Shown here: positions 10,290-18,077 of the stretch, one piece after another | How positions within the stretch are numbered: the first letter of the stretch is position 1 | Layout of the letters: every line of letters begins with the position of its first letter | NCBI RefSeq assembly: GCF_014117325.1 | Contig: NZ_CP059732.1 | Span: 186,001-250,000 of the forward strand | Origin: Spirosoma foliorum | GTDB taxonomy: Bacteria; Bacteroidota; Bacteroidia; Cytophagales; Spirosomataceae | Length of the DNA stretch: 64,000 bases | Reading direction: 5' to 3' | Translations under genes and position numbers: made by a program | The notes under the pieces: model-generated | What the model saw: the letters and a program-made list of their open reading frames with translations, nothing else | What the model was told of the DNA's origin: nothing | The model's database searches: none

Positions 10290-11516
10290 ATGACTTTCAT
10301 TCAATTATCCATTCGTCATTTCCGGCTTTTTCTGCTGTTAATCAGTCTACTAACTGGTAGCTTGGCTTGCCAGTCTACCGAAAAAACAGCGGCCGACACA
10401 GCGGTCGAAAAAAACACTGAGGCTACTACCGCCACTGACTCTACCGAAAAATCTAACGATACCGTTCGGGTAGCGCTAACACAGGCCCAATACACGGTCG
10501 CGGGTATCCAGCTTGGAGAGCCTGGTTTACATACCTTAAGCACGACATTGAAAGTGAACGGCTCGCTTGATGTGCCAGCTCAGAATCAGGTATCGGTTTC
10601 GGTTCCATTTGGCGGCTATATCCGAAAAATCAATCTGGAGCCCGGTATGCGTATTAGCAAGGGACAAACGCTGGTGGTGCTCGAAAATCCCGAATACATT
10701 CAGTTTCAGCAGGAGTATCTGGATACAAAAGCAAAACTGGAATACGCTGATCTGGAGTTTGCTCGTCAGCAGGAATTAAGCCGCGAGAACGTCAATGCGC
10801 TGAAGGTATTTCAGCAGATTCGCGCCAATCGTCAGAGTTTACAGGCTCAGTTGGCAGGAATGACGCAACGGCTGGCTTTATTGCATATTAATCCTGCCAC
10901 GCTTACACCCGCCACACTCACACGTACGATTAACGTTCCGTCGCCCGTATCGGGTTTTGTGACCGATGTACCCGTCAATAATGGCCGTTTCATTAACCCT
11001 GCCGATGTGCTGGTGCAAATCACCGATCTGACGCACCCGCATGTTCGATTGAGTATTTTCGAGAAAGACATTAGTCGCATTCATGTGGGCCAGGTTATTC
11101 GATTTGGCATGGGTGGCGATGCCAGTTTGGTGCATCGGGGCGAAGTTTTCCTGATTGGTAAATCGATCGCTGCCGATCGAACCATTTCGGTGCTGGCACA
11201 CCCCGATGGCTACGCCAGTGATTTTATTCCGGGGGGGTATATTTCTGCACAAATCAATGTGAAAACTCAGCCTTTATCGGCCCTGCCCGAAGAGGCTATT
11301 ATTAGTTTCGGGGGCAAAAACTACATTTATATCCTGGAGAAAAAAGAAGTGAATCCCACTACGTATCAGTTTCGACAGGTGGAAGTAAAGCCCGATCTAC
11401 GGGATAATGGCTATGTTGCTATCGCTCTTTCGGCTGATATCAATCCCAAACAAACCCCAATTGTAGTAAAAGGAGCCTATAGTTTATTGGCCAAGTTAAA
11501 CAACAGTGAAGAGTAG
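10290..11516 (+). CDS. czcB: Periplasmic adaptor subunit of the metal efflux pump (HlyD/CzcB family)
   Basis: Membrane fusion protein joining the RND pump to the outer-membrane channel. An N-terminal hydrophobic segment ends at SLACQS, a likely though imperfect lipobox (Cys27). A polar linker follows, then a barrel-sandwich hybrid domain (VSVPFGGYIRKINLEPG, about 103-120), an alpha-hairpin rich in Q and E (about 130-200), the second half of the lipoyl fold and beta-barrel domains. At 408 residues the length is normal. It starts 24 bp after the pump gene and is surely co-transcribed. The pump-before-adaptor order follows from the TolC part already being fused to the pump. Confidence 0.92.
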   Translation: MTFIQLSIRHFRLFLLLISLLTGSLACQSTEKTAADTAVEKNTEATTATDSTEKSNDTVRVALTQAQYTVAGIQLGEPGLHTLSTTLKVNGSLDVPAQNQVSVSVPFGGYIRKINLEPGMRISKGQTLVVLENPEYIQFQQEYLDTKAKLEYADLEFARQQELSRENVNALKVFQQIRANRQSLQAQLAGMTQRLALLHINPATLTPATLTRTINVPSPVSGFVTDVPVNNGRFINPADVLVQITDLTHPHVRLSIFEKDISRIHVGQVIRFGMGGDASLVHRGEVFLIGKSIAADRTISVLAHPDGYASDFIPGGYISAQINVKTQPLSALPEEAIISFGGKNYIYILEKKEVNPTTYQFRQVEVKPDLRDNGYVAIALSADINPKQTPIVVKGAYSLLAKLNNSEE

Positions 11517-11535
11517 TAGGTATTGCAGTATCGTG

Positions 11536-11635
11536 GTGGCGGGTTCTAAAACCCGCCACTGGGAGGTTTCTCAAAACCTCGTGAGCATCTATAGGTTTTG
11601 AGAAACCTAGCATGTCAGATGTAAGCAACTGACAT
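11536..11635. repeat. Composite palindromic element (family A, copy 1)
   Basis: Three nested hairpins: GTGGCGGGTT/AACCCGCCAC (11536-11559), AGGTTTCTCAAAACCT and its exact reverse complement (11564-11579 and 11593-11608), and ATGTCAG...CTGACAT with TGTAAGCA in the loop (11612-11635). Related composites sit at 16911-17021 and 45011-45123. The element follows the efflux operon and could end its transcript. Confidence 0.85.
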
Positions 11636-11742
11636 CACAGAAAACAACTAGTAAAGAGGAATCGACCAACAAATGCCGTATTTTGGCGGTTAATTTCCTC
11701 ATCTATTAATCAGTCGTAGCCGCCCGGCGGCACATTTCCCTT

Positions 11743-12738
11743 ATGCTATATCCGCTGACGTTCGAAACTATTTTTAAAGACAAAATCTGGGGAGGCCAGA
11801 AAATCAAAACGATTCTGGAGAAAGACTTCTCCGGATCGCCGGACCGTCCCCTACCCAACTGTGGAGAAACCTGGGAGGTTTCTGATGTAGAAGGTAATGT
11901 ATCGATTGTAAAAGAAGGCAGTTTGCAGGGAAAATCGCTGCACGAATTGGTGGAGCAATACAAAGGTGAGCTGGTTGGAAAGCATGTGTACGAGCAATAC
12001 GGTAATCGGTTTCCGTTACTGGTAAAATTCATCGACGCCAATGACGATCTTTCCATTCAGGTTCACCCGAACGATGAGCTGGCTAAACAACGTGGAACCG
12101 GCTTCGGTAAAACCGAGATGTGGTACATCATGCAGGCCGATGAAGGCGCGAAACTCAATTCGGGCTTCAATCGGGAAGTGACTAAAGATGAGTACGTGAA
12201 AGCTGTTGCTGACAATACCATTCAGGATTTATTGAACATTGAGCCTGCGAAACCCGGCGATGTATTTTTCCTGCCAGCTGGTCGGGTTCACTACATTGGT
12301 AAAGGGCTTTTACTGGCCGAAATTCAGCAAACATCAGATACGACCTACCGTATTTATGACTTCGATCGGGTAGATGCAACGACTGGTAAGAAGCGTGAAC
12401 TGCATACCGATCTGGCTGTCGATGCCATCGATTACCATCACTACGATCATTACAAAACACAGTACGAAAAGAAGGAGAACGAGAGCGTTAACGCTGTAAA
12501 AAGTGACTATTTTATAACTAACGTACTGAATTTCAATGAAGAAGTCGCACAGGACTATTCGCGCATCGATTCGTTCGTGATTTTAATTTGTGTAGCTGGT
12601 GGTCTCACCATTGAAACATCCGGCGGATTTAGTCAATCACTCAAAATGGGTGAATGCGCCCTGATTCCGGCGTCTATCAATAATGTAACCCTCATTCCTG
12701 ATGGTGATATGACCGTTTTGGAAACGTATGTACCTTAA
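11743..12738 (+). CDS. manA: Mannose-6-phosphate isomerase, class I
   Basis: Interconverts mannose 6-phosphate and fructose 6-phosphate in the cytoplasm, linking mannose use to glycolysis and GDP-mannose synthesis. This is a cupin-fold type I enzyme. Zinc-ligand motifs are visible as IQVHPND (about 104-110), KTEMWY (about 125-130) and AGRVHYIGKG (about 184-193). At 331 residues it is the short form common in Bacteroidota. The N-terminus MLYPLTFETIFKDKIWGG is characteristic. It is followed after 2 bp by a long inverted repeat and then the rhamnose mutarotase gene. Confidence 0.93.
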   Translation: MLYPLTFETIFKDKIWGGQKIKTILEKDFSGSPDRPLPNCGETWEVSDVEGNVSIVKEGSLQGKSLHELVEQYKGELVGKHVYEQYGNRFPLLVKFIDANDDLSIQVHPNDELAKQRGTGFGKTEMWYIMQADEGAKLNSGFNREVTKDEYVKAVADNTIQDLLNIEPAKPGDVFFLPAGRVHYIGKGLLLAEIQQTSDTTYRIYDFDRVDATTGKKRELHTDLAVDAIDYHHYDHYKTQYEKKENESVNAVKSDYFITNVLNFNEEVAQDYSRIDSFVILICVAGGLTIETSGGFSQSLKMGECALIPASINNVTLIPDGDMTVLETYVP

Positions 12739-12740
12739 TG

Positions 12741-12847
12741 TCTGAACCAGGATTTATAGGATTTAAATGATTTCCAGGATTAGAGTTAATCGTACGTAAT
12801 CTTTTAATCTTGTAAAATCATTTAAATCCTATAAATCCTGGTTCAGA
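12741..12847. repeat. Long intergenic inverted repeat, 33-bp perfect arms
   Basis: Arms 12741-12773 and 12815-12847 are perfect inverted copies with a 41-bp spacer. The arms are AT-rich and not self-palindromic. The left arm begins 2 bp after the manA stop and the right arm ends 4 bp before the next start codon, so any RNA hairpin would lie directly on the ribosome-loading region. Confidence 0.95.
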
Positions 12848-12851
12848 TAAA

Positions 12852-13178
12852 ATGCGCTATTGCCTTGCCCTTGACCTCAAAGATGATCCGGCTCTGATTG
12901 CCGAATATGAACAATACCACAAAAAGCTCCAGCCTGCCATTGAAGCCAGTATTCGTGATTACGGAATTACCGAAATGGAAATTTACCGGATCGGAAATCG
13001 ACTGTTTATGATTATGGAGACGGACGAAACCTTCTCGTTTGAGGTCAAAGCGGCCGCCGATGCTGCTAACCCAAAGGTGCAGGAATGGGAGAATTTAATG
13101 TGGGGTTATCAGCAGTCTTTACCGATGGCCAAGCCCGGCGAAAAGTGGATGCTAATGAAGCAGATTTTTCAGATGTGA
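12852..13178 (+). CDS. rhaM: L-rhamnose mutarotase (RhaM/YiiL family)
   Basis: A 108-residue dimeric alpha/beta-barrel protein that interconverts the alpha and beta anomers of a deoxy sugar. The family signature is visible: RYCLALDLKDDP at the N-terminus, an internal IYRIGNRLFMIMET strand, ENLMWGYQQ and a terminal WMLMKQIFQM. Relatives act on L-rhamnose; with a fucosidase in the window, L-fucose is also possible, and substrate cannot be settled from sequence. No other rhamnose genes lie nearby. Its start codon is only 4 bp from a 33-bp palindrome arm, which leaves no room for a conventional ribosome-binding site. Confidence 0.88.
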   Translation: MRYCLALDLKDDPALIAEYEQYHKKLQPAIEASIRDYGITEMEIYRIGNRLFMIMETDETFSFEVKAAADAANPKVQEWENLMWGYQQSLPMAKPGEKWMLMKQIFQM

Positions 13179-13185
13179 GTGTCAA

Positions 13186-13312
13186 TCTGGTGTGGGTATT
13201 CACCCGTGCCTTCTTATGTCGTCAGCATTTGCTGACGCAAAAACTAGTCCTTAACGCGGGGGTCAGTGAATACTGACAAAATGAATAGGCACGGGTAAAT
13301 ACCCGCGCCAGA
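13186..13312. repeat. Long intergenic inverted repeat (family B, copy 1)
   Basis: Outer arms (about 13186-13210 and 13289-13312) contain GGGTATTCACCC and GGGTAAATACCC and are inverted copies with a few mismatches. Between them lie GTCAGCATTTGCTGAC and GTCAGTGAATACTGAC hairpins. The element recurs with perfect 21-bp outer arms at 42230-42344. Confidence 0.88.
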
Positions 13313-13326
13313 CTTAGCGCTAGTGA

Positions 13327-13359
13327 AAATTTCGAGTTTCTGGAAACTCGAAATTTTTT
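13327..13359 (+). terminator. Intrinsic terminator
   Basis: A perfect 13-bp stem (AAATTTCGAGTTT, loop CTGG, complement) runs directly into a T tract. It lies after the rhaM gene and the family B repeat and probably insulates the next promoter. Confidence 0.8.
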
Positions 13360-13380
13360 GTTAAATAATGTAAAATTTGC

Positions 13381-13411
13381 TTGACATGTTGAATAGTTAG
13401 CTTTACGTTTG
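13381..13411 (+). promoter_or_regulatory. Bacteroidota-type promoter for the membrane protein/XRE operon
   Basis: TTG at 13381-13383 and TACGTTTG at 13404-13411 are separated by 20 bp and match the Bacteroidota sigma-A consensus exactly. The predicted transcript start (about 13417) rules out the GTG at 13414 and supports ATG 13438 as the start of the next gene. Confidence 0.7.
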
Positions 13412-13437
13412 ATGTGTCAAATAAACTTTACATATCT

Positions 13438-13917
13438 ATGAAAACAAAGTGGCTTTTCCCGCATCGATTCCGGCTTATTGGCTGGATTATTTTCGTACCA
13501 TCAGCTATCCTCGGGCTGGCAGCAATGTATTACGAGTTAGATATCATTTCCTTAATTAAGGAGATTTTATTTAATGCTAAGCCACCAACGGGCACTCTTA
13601 CGCTTGAAGGTTTCTTTTCTGCTGGTAGCCAAAATATGACCGATGAAATAGCTGCTATTGGCGTTATTCTTGGCTTACTGCTGATTGCATTCTCACGAGA
13701 GAAGGTTGAGGATGAAATGATAGGTCAACTTCGGCTCGAAGCCCTGCAATGGAGCGTTTATGCCAATTATATCATTCTGGCTATTGCCATTTTGACGCTC
13801 TATGACAATGCCTTTTTTAATGTTATGGTCTATAACATGTTTACTGTATTGCTGGTCTTTATTTTCCGGTTTCGCTGGCTTCTCTACCGAAATAACCATC
13901 AACTGTTGGCTCTATGA
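13438..13917 (+). CDS. Small integral membrane protein paired with an XRE regulator
   Basis: A 159-residue protein of unknown function. Four hydrophobic segments are visible (about residues 12-32, 65-82, 98-118 and 124-144), separated by short loops. Start ATG 13438 is preferred over GTG 13414 because of the promoter position. Its last codons overlap the following XRE gene by 4 bp (ATGA), so the two are translationally coupled. Similar membrane protein/short XRE pairs are frequent in Bacteroidota and Firmicutes, and the regulator probably controls the pair. Confidence 0.75.
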   Translation: MKTKWLFPHRFRLIGWIIFVPSAILGLAAMYYELDIISLIKEILFNAKPPTGTLTLEGFFSAGSQNMTDEIAAIGVILGLLLIAFSREKVEDEMIGQLRLEALQWSVYANYIILAIAILTLYDNAFFNVMVYNMFTVLLVFIFRFRWLLYRNNHQLLAL

Positions 13918-14114
13918 AAAACCGGCTTAAAGTTGAACGAGCTGAACAGAACCTGTCGCAAGCCGACCTGGCCGACCGCATTGGTGTAAGTCGGCAAACG
14001 ATTAACTCGATTGAAACGGGTCGTTACGTTCCTTCTACAATTTTGTCACTAAAACTGGCACAGGTGTTTGGTAAATCGGTGGAGCATATCTTTACGCTCG
14101 AAGAGACCGATTGA
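13914..14114 (+). CDS. Short XRE-family (Cro/CI) transcriptional regulator
   Basis: A 66-residue protein consisting almost entirely of one HTH_3 domain. The helix-turn-helix is visible as LSQADLADRIGVSRQTINSI (about 14-33), followed by ETGRYVPS and LKLAQVFGKSVEHIF, the form seen in YozG-like regulators. It acts in the cytoplasm, probably on its own operon promoter at 13381-13411. It overlaps the upstream membrane protein by 4 bp and ends 5 bp before the zeta-toxin-like gene, so all four genes to 14842 may form one transcript. Confidence 0.9.
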   Translation: MKNRLKVERAEQNLSQADLADRIGVSRQTINSIETGRYVPSTILSLKLAQVFGKSVEHIFTLEETD

Positions 14115-14118
14115 GAAG

Positions 14119-14715
14119 ATGTCAAACCTGTATATCATGGCTGGTCCGAACGGAGCCGGAAAAACAACCGCTGCTTACACGCTGCTACCTGAAGTCATGA
14201 AGATTAAGGAATTCGTCAATGCTGATGAAATAGCAAGAGGATTATCCCCATTCAATGTGGAAGCCGTAGCGTTTGAGGCTGCGCGGATCATGTTGCAACG
14301 TATTGAGCAACTTATGAGGCAAGGGATTGATTTTGCGATTGAAACAACGTTGTCTACGCGCTCATACGTACAAACTATTCGTCGTGCTCAGCAACTTGGC
14401 TATTCTGTAAGCCTTTACTATTTCTGGATACCATCGGCAGAGGTATCAAAGGAACGAGTGGCGATGCGTGTGTCTCGGGGAGGCCATAACATTCCACCCG
14501 ATGTGATTGAACGTAGATATGCCAGGAGTCTGGTAAATCTGACTAAACTATATATTCCAGTCTGCGATTACGTTGTTATTTTCAATAACGCTGGCATTGT
14601 TTCTGATCTGATAGCAACGGGCGGAATTGATAGCGAGATACTTGTGTTAAATAAAGACATTTGGGAAACCATTCTGAACCATGGAAATAAATCAGACAAA
14701 GACGAGACCAAGTAA
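14119..14715 (+). CDS. Zeta-toxin-like P-loop kinase
   Basis: A 198-residue P-loop protein of the zeta toxin/UNAG-kinase superfamily. Walker A is GPNGAGKTT (residues 9-17, Lys15). NADEIARGLSP and the IETTLSTRSY motif (about 77-86) are standard for the group, and an Arg-rich segment (MRVSRGGHNIP, ERRYARS) supplies likely lid arginines. Zeta proteins phosphorylate UDP-N-acetylglucosamine, but many chromosomal relatives have unproven substrates. ATG 14119 was chosen because the P-loop must start near residue 9; the upstream in-frame codons lie inside the XRE gene. A 53-codon gene overlaps its 3' end and is a candidate antitoxin. No epsilon-type antitoxin precedes it. Confidence 0.85.
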   Translation: MSNLYIMAGPNGAGKTTAAYTLLPEVMKIKEFVNADEIARGLSPFNVEAVAFEAARIMLQRIEQLMRQGIDFAIETTLSTRSYVQTIRRAQQLGYSVSLYYFWIPSAEVSKERVAMRVSRGGHNIPPDVIERRYARSLVNLTKLYIPVCDYVVIFNNAGIVSDLIATGGIDSEILVLNKDIWETILNHGNKSDKDETK

Positions 14716-14842
14716 CGACGAAGTGTTGGCTGGTGTCCGACGAGCCGTTCAGAAAGTAGTCGACCAGGCGAAGTGTAATGATGAAGAATTAGTTATCGCT
14801 CACAATGACAAACCTGTGCGCGTTAAAGCCCGCGACCTGTAA
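14681..14842 (+). CDS. Small protein overlapping the zeta-like gene, candidate antitoxin
   Basis: A 53-residue ORF starting MEINQTKTRPSNDEVLAGV and ending DKPVRVKARDL, lying 35 bp inside the 3' end of the zeta-like gene in another frame and closed by an intrinsic terminator 28 bp later. The protein is charged with a predicted helix in the first half. Overlap, shared terminator and size suggest a partner or antitoxin of the kinase. No recognised domain is visible, so the role is inferred from context. Confidence 0.65.
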   Translation: MEINQTKTRPSNDEVLAGVRRAVQKVVDQAKCNDEELVIAHNDKPVRVKARDL

Positions 14843-14869
14843 GGCCATCGTTACTAAATACATTCTCCA

Positions 14870-14897
14870 AACGCCCATCTTCAACGGGCGTTTTTTG
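14870..14897 (+). terminator. Intrinsic terminator of the XRE/zeta operon
   Basis: AACGCCC (14870-14876) pairs with GGGCGTT (14886-14892) around a 9-base loop and is followed by a T-rich run. Confidence 0.85.
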
Positions 14898-14929
14898 TTG
14901 TTACTGCGTACGGTATATCGCTATCTTTA
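14898..14929 (+). promoter_or_regulatory. Candidate promoter of the CocE/NonD hydrolase gene
   Basis: TTG (14898-14900), a 21-bp spacer and TATCTTTA (14922-14929) match the Bacteroidota consensus except for the last base. It begins exactly where the preceding terminator ends. Confidence 0.5.
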
Positions 14930-14960
14930 CGAAGACCAACTCCATCAATACGTCACCTTT

Positions 14961-16874
14961 ATGAAACACTGGCTTTACGCATTGCTCGCGTTTGCGTTCA
15001 TCGTTCCGGCTCAGGCACAATCCACTACGCCCAGCAATTTCGTTCGGGAGAATTACCAGAAAACGGAATACAAAATTCCGATGCGTGATGGCACAAAACT
15101 CCACACCACCGTCTATGTTCCAAAAGATGCCTCTGCAAGCACGAAATACCCATTTATGATGCAGCGTACGTGCTATAGCGTGGCACCTTACGGGCCCGAT
15201 ACCTATCCGGCGCAGGTTGGCCCGTCGGGAACGCTCATGCGCGACAAGTTTATCTTTGTCTATCAGGATGTTAGGGGTCGATGGGCATCGGAAGGGACCT
15301 GGACTAACATGACGCCAACCGTTACCGATCAGCAATCAGCTCCCGTAGCGAAAGGTAAAAAGAGCGTTACAAAACCAGTGAACACTACGGTGGTTGATGA
15401 AAGCTCGGATACCTACGATACCATCGAGTGGCTACTCAAAAACATACCGAACAACAACGGTCGGGTGGGGCAGTGGGGCATTAGCTATCCTGGCTTTTAC
15501 ACCATTGCAGGTGCTGTAGCCGCTCACCCCGCATTGAAAGCCTCATCGCCACAAGCGCCTATTTCCGATTTTTTCTTTGACGATTTTCACCATAACGGCG
15601 CGTTTATTCAGGCGTATCTGTTCACATTCCCTGTGTTTGGTATTCAGCACCCACAGCCTACAACGCAAGCCTGGTATAACAGCGATTTTATCAATACGAA
15701 ATCGAAAGACGGTTTTCAATGGCAGCTAGACCTTGGCCCGCTCAAGAATGTCGATAAATACTACAAGAATAACTTCTATTGGCAGGAAACCATCAATCAC
15801 CCGAACTACGATGAGTTCTGGCAGAAACGGAGCATTATTCCGCACCTGAAGAACATTAACCATGCGCTAATGACTGTTGGTGGCTGGTTCGATGCAGAAG
15901 ATTTACCCGGACCGCTTAACATCTACAAAACCGTTGAGAAGAATAATCCGGGTATATATAACACATTGGTGATGGGCCCATTTGGACATGGCCGGTGGTC
16001 GCATGAAACAGGTCACACACTGCATAGTAATGTGTATTTCGGCGATAGCATCGCAACGTTTTACCAGCGGAATATCGAGGCTAAATTCTTTACGCATTTC
16101 CTGAAAGGGGCTGGTGATGGCAAGACTGGCTTACCTGAAGCTTACCTGTTCAATACGGGTCGCAATGAGTGGAGAACGTTCGACAAATGGCCTGCCGCCA
16201 ATGCGCAATCGATGCAGTTTTTCCTGGCTAGTTCTGGCCAACTAGCCCAACAGGCAGGCAACGGCTATTCGGAGTTTATCAGTGATCCGATGAAGCCGGT
16301 TCCCTATACCGAAGACATTACGACAACTCAGGGTTTTACACCCTTTAACTACATGTCGGAGGATCAGCGCTTTGCGGGTCGTCGCCCCGATGTATTAGCG
16401 TTCCAGACCGATGTGCTGACGGAAGACTTAACATTGGGGGGCGAAATTATGGCTAAACTGAAAGTGAGTACCACTGGGACTGATGCCGATTGGGTGGTGA
16501 AGCTGATTGATGTATATCCGCCCGATGAACCGAATCATCCGTATATGCCGAATAAGAATATTACTCTCGGAAATTATGAGCAAATGGTTCGCTCAGAAGT
16601 AATGCGGGGGCGATTCCGTAATTCATTCGAGAAACCTGAACCCTTTAAACCGGGCGAAGTAACGAATGTGAATTTTCGTTTGCAGGATGTTTTGCACACA
16701 TTTAAAAAAGGCCACCGGGTCATGATTCAGGTGCAAAGTACCTGGTTCCCACTTATCGACCGTAACCCACAGAAGTATGTGGATAACATCTTTAAAGCCG
16801 ACGAAAAAGACTTTCAGAAAGCCACGCATCGGGTATATGATAGCTCAGTTATTGAGGTGCAGGTACTGAAATAA
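14961..16874 (+). CDS. Secreted CocE/NonD-family hydrolase (S15 X-Pro dipeptidyl-peptidase-like)
   Basis: Alpha/beta-hydrolase probably cleaving acyl, ester or peptide bonds outside the cytoplasm. ATG 14961 starts a clear signal peptide (MKHWLYALLAFAF, cleavage after AQAQ near residue 20); the in-frame codons upstream overlap the terminator and promoter. The nucleophile elbow GISYPG has Ser175 as catalytic residue. The family's MRDGTKLHTTVYVP strand, the VYQDVRGRW loop and the FGHGRWS catalytic-His region follow. The C-terminal ~230 residues form the X-ProDP_C jelly-roll domain. At 637 residues it is normal for the family. The substrate (glutaryl-7-ACA, cocaine-like ester or peptide in relatives) is unknown. 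Confidence 0.88.
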   Translation: MKHWLYALLAFAFIVPAQAQSTTPSNFVRENYQKTEYKIPMRDGTKLHTTVYVPKDASASTKYPFMMQRTCYSVAPYGPDTYPAQVGPSGTLMRDKFIFVYQDVRGRWASEGTWTNMTPTVTDQQSAPVAKGKKSVTKPVNTTVVDESSDTYDTIEWLLKNIPNNNGRVGQWGISYPGFYTIAGAVAAHPALKASSPQAPISDFFFDDFHHNGAFIQAYLFTFPVFGIQHPQPTTQAWYNSDFINTKSKDGFQWQLDLGPLKNVDKYYKNNFYWQETINHPNYDEFWQKRSIIPHLKNINHALMTVGGWFDAEDLPGPLNIYKTVEKNNPGIYNTLVMGPFGHGRWSHETGHTLHSNVYFGDSIATFYQRNIEAKFFTHFLKGAGDGKTGLPEAYLFNTGRNEWRTFDKWPAANAQSMQFFLASSGQLAQQAGNGYSEFISDPMKPVPYTEDITTTQGFTPFNYMSEDQRFAGRRPDVLAFQTDVLTEDLTLGGEIMAKLKVSTTGTDADWVVKLIDVYPPDEPNHPYMPNKNITLGNYEQMVRSEVMRGRFRNSFEKPEPFKPGEVTNVNFRLQDVLHTFKKGHRVMIQVQSTWFPLIDRNPQKYVDNIFKADEKDFQKATHRVYDSSVIEVQVLK

Positions 16875-16910
16875 GACAAACTGACGAGTTATCTTGTTGA
16901 AAGGGGGCTG

Positions 16911-17021
16911 TGATGTCGGTTTCTCAAAACCGACACCGAGAGGTTGCCTAAAACTTAGTCATAAACAGTAGAGAAGGTTTTGAGAAACCTCACGGTGCCA
17001 GATGTAAGCATCTGGCACCAC
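16911..17021. repeat. Composite palindromic element (family A, copy 2)
   Basis: TGTCGGTTT-CTCA-AAACCGACA (16914-16935) and GGTGCCAGATG-TAAG-CATCTGGCACC (16994-17019) are perfect hairpins. Between them, GAGGTTGCCTAAAAC pairs imperfectly with GGTTTTGAGAAACCTC. Related to 11536-11635 and 45011-45123. Confidence 0.85.
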
Positions 17022-17064
17022 AAAATACTACAAAAAAAGAGTTAAGCAACTAAAAAAACAACGT

Positions 17065-17346
17065 ATGAAAGCCATCTGGAACGGCCAAACAATTGCCGAA
17101 AGCAACGACACGGTTGTGGTCGAAAACAACCATTATTTCCCAAAAGAATCGGTGAATCCTGAATTTTTGGCTGATAGTCAAACGCATACGACCTGTCCCT
17201 GGAAAGGGCTGGCTTCGTATTACTCGTTGGCCGTTGACGGCAAGACCAATACCGATGCGGCCTGGTATTATCCTGACCCTAAATCGGCTGCGAATCAGAT
17301 TAAAGATCGGGTAGCATTCTGGAAGGGGGTTCAGGTTGTCGAATGA
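17065..17346 (+). CDS. DUF427 domain protein
   Basis: A 93-residue cytoplasmic protein made of a single DUF427 domain. Recognisable blocks are MKAIWNGQTIAES, an NHYFPKESV strand, the conserved TTCPWKG with its Cys-Pro-Trp, YYSL and the AWYYPDP motif near the C-terminus. The biochemical function of DUF427 is unknown. Its stop overlaps the start of the ABC ATPase gene by 4 bp, so it is the first gene of the osmolyte transporter operon, an association worth noting because DUF427 is usually found alone. Confidence 0.88.
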   Translation: MKAIWNGQTIAESNDTVVVENNHYFPKESVNPEFLADSQTHTTCPWKGLASYYSLAVDGKTNTDAAWYYPDPKSAANQIKDRVAFWKGVQVVE

Positions 17347-18077
17347 TTCAGATTGAGAAGCTAACCAAACGATTTGCCTCGCACGTAGCGGTCGATGGGG
17401 TTTCGCTAAGCATTGGGCCTGGAGAGACATTGGTTCTGCTCGGAACAAGCGGTTGCGGAAAAACCACAACGCTCAAAATGATCAACCGCCTGATTGAACC
17501 AACCAGTGGCTCAATCAGTGTGGCGGGTATTGATGTTCAGCAACAAATCGGGTCTGAACTTCGTCGCCAGATTGGCTATGTCATTCAGGATGGTGGCCTG
17601 TTTCCGCACTATACCGTTGCTGAGGCCATTGCAACTGTTCCCAAACTGCTCAACTGGGAACCGACTGCTATTCAGCAACGAACCCATGAATTAATCGAAA
17701 AACTGCAATTGCCAAAATCGACGCTGACTCGCTATCCGTCTGAACTCAGTGGCGGGCAGCGTCAGCGGGTTGGGCTAGCTCGCGCGCTGGCCGCTAAACC
17801 ACCGGTTGTGCTTATGGATGAGCCGTTTGGCGCGCTAGATCCGTTCACGCGTAAACACGTTCGTCGGGAGCTGTTTGGGTTAAACGAATTAAAGGAAACA
17901 ACGGTCGTACTCGTTACGCACGATGTAAATGAGGCTCTCGAACTGGCCGATCGTATCGCGCTGATGGACAAGGGGCGCATTGTGCAAATTGGCTCACCAG
18001 ATGAGTTGCTGAAACGACCCGTTAACGATTTCGTTCGGGATTTTCTGGACGATAAACCCCATCGGTTGCATGATTGA
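17343..18077 (+). CDS. opuCA: ABC transporter ATPase of an osmolyte (glycine betaine/choline) uptake system, OpuCA-like
   Basis: Drives uptake of quaternary ammonium osmolytes. Walker A is GTSGCGKTT (about 35-43), followed by a Q-loop (IGYVIQDGGLF), the signature LSGGQRQR, Walker B VVLMDEPFGALDP and an H-loop VTHDV. The IQDGGLFPHYTV segment is typical of the OpuC/ProV group. At 244 residues it lacks the CBS domains found in many OpuCA/ProV proteins, so ion-strength sensing through CBS is absent. It overlaps the following permease/binding-protein gene by 8 bp and the preceding DUF427 gene by 4 bp. Confidence 0.92.
   Translation: MIQIEKLTKRFASHVAVDGVSLSIGPGETLVLLGTSGCGKTTTLKMINRLIEPTSGSISVAGIDVQQQIGSELRRQIGYVIQDGGLFPHYTVAEAIATVPKLLNWEPTAIQQRTHELIEKLQLPKSTLTRYPSELSGGQRQRVGLARALAAKPPVVLMDEPFGALDPFTRKHVRRELFGLNELKETTVVLVTHDVNEALELADRIALMDKGRIVQIGSPDELLKRPVNDFVRDFLDDKPHRLHD

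Noticed and set aside
11440..11628. Minus-strand ORF of 62 codons after the efflux operon
   Set aside because: It lies in the family A palindrome and the antisense of czcB; no protein features.
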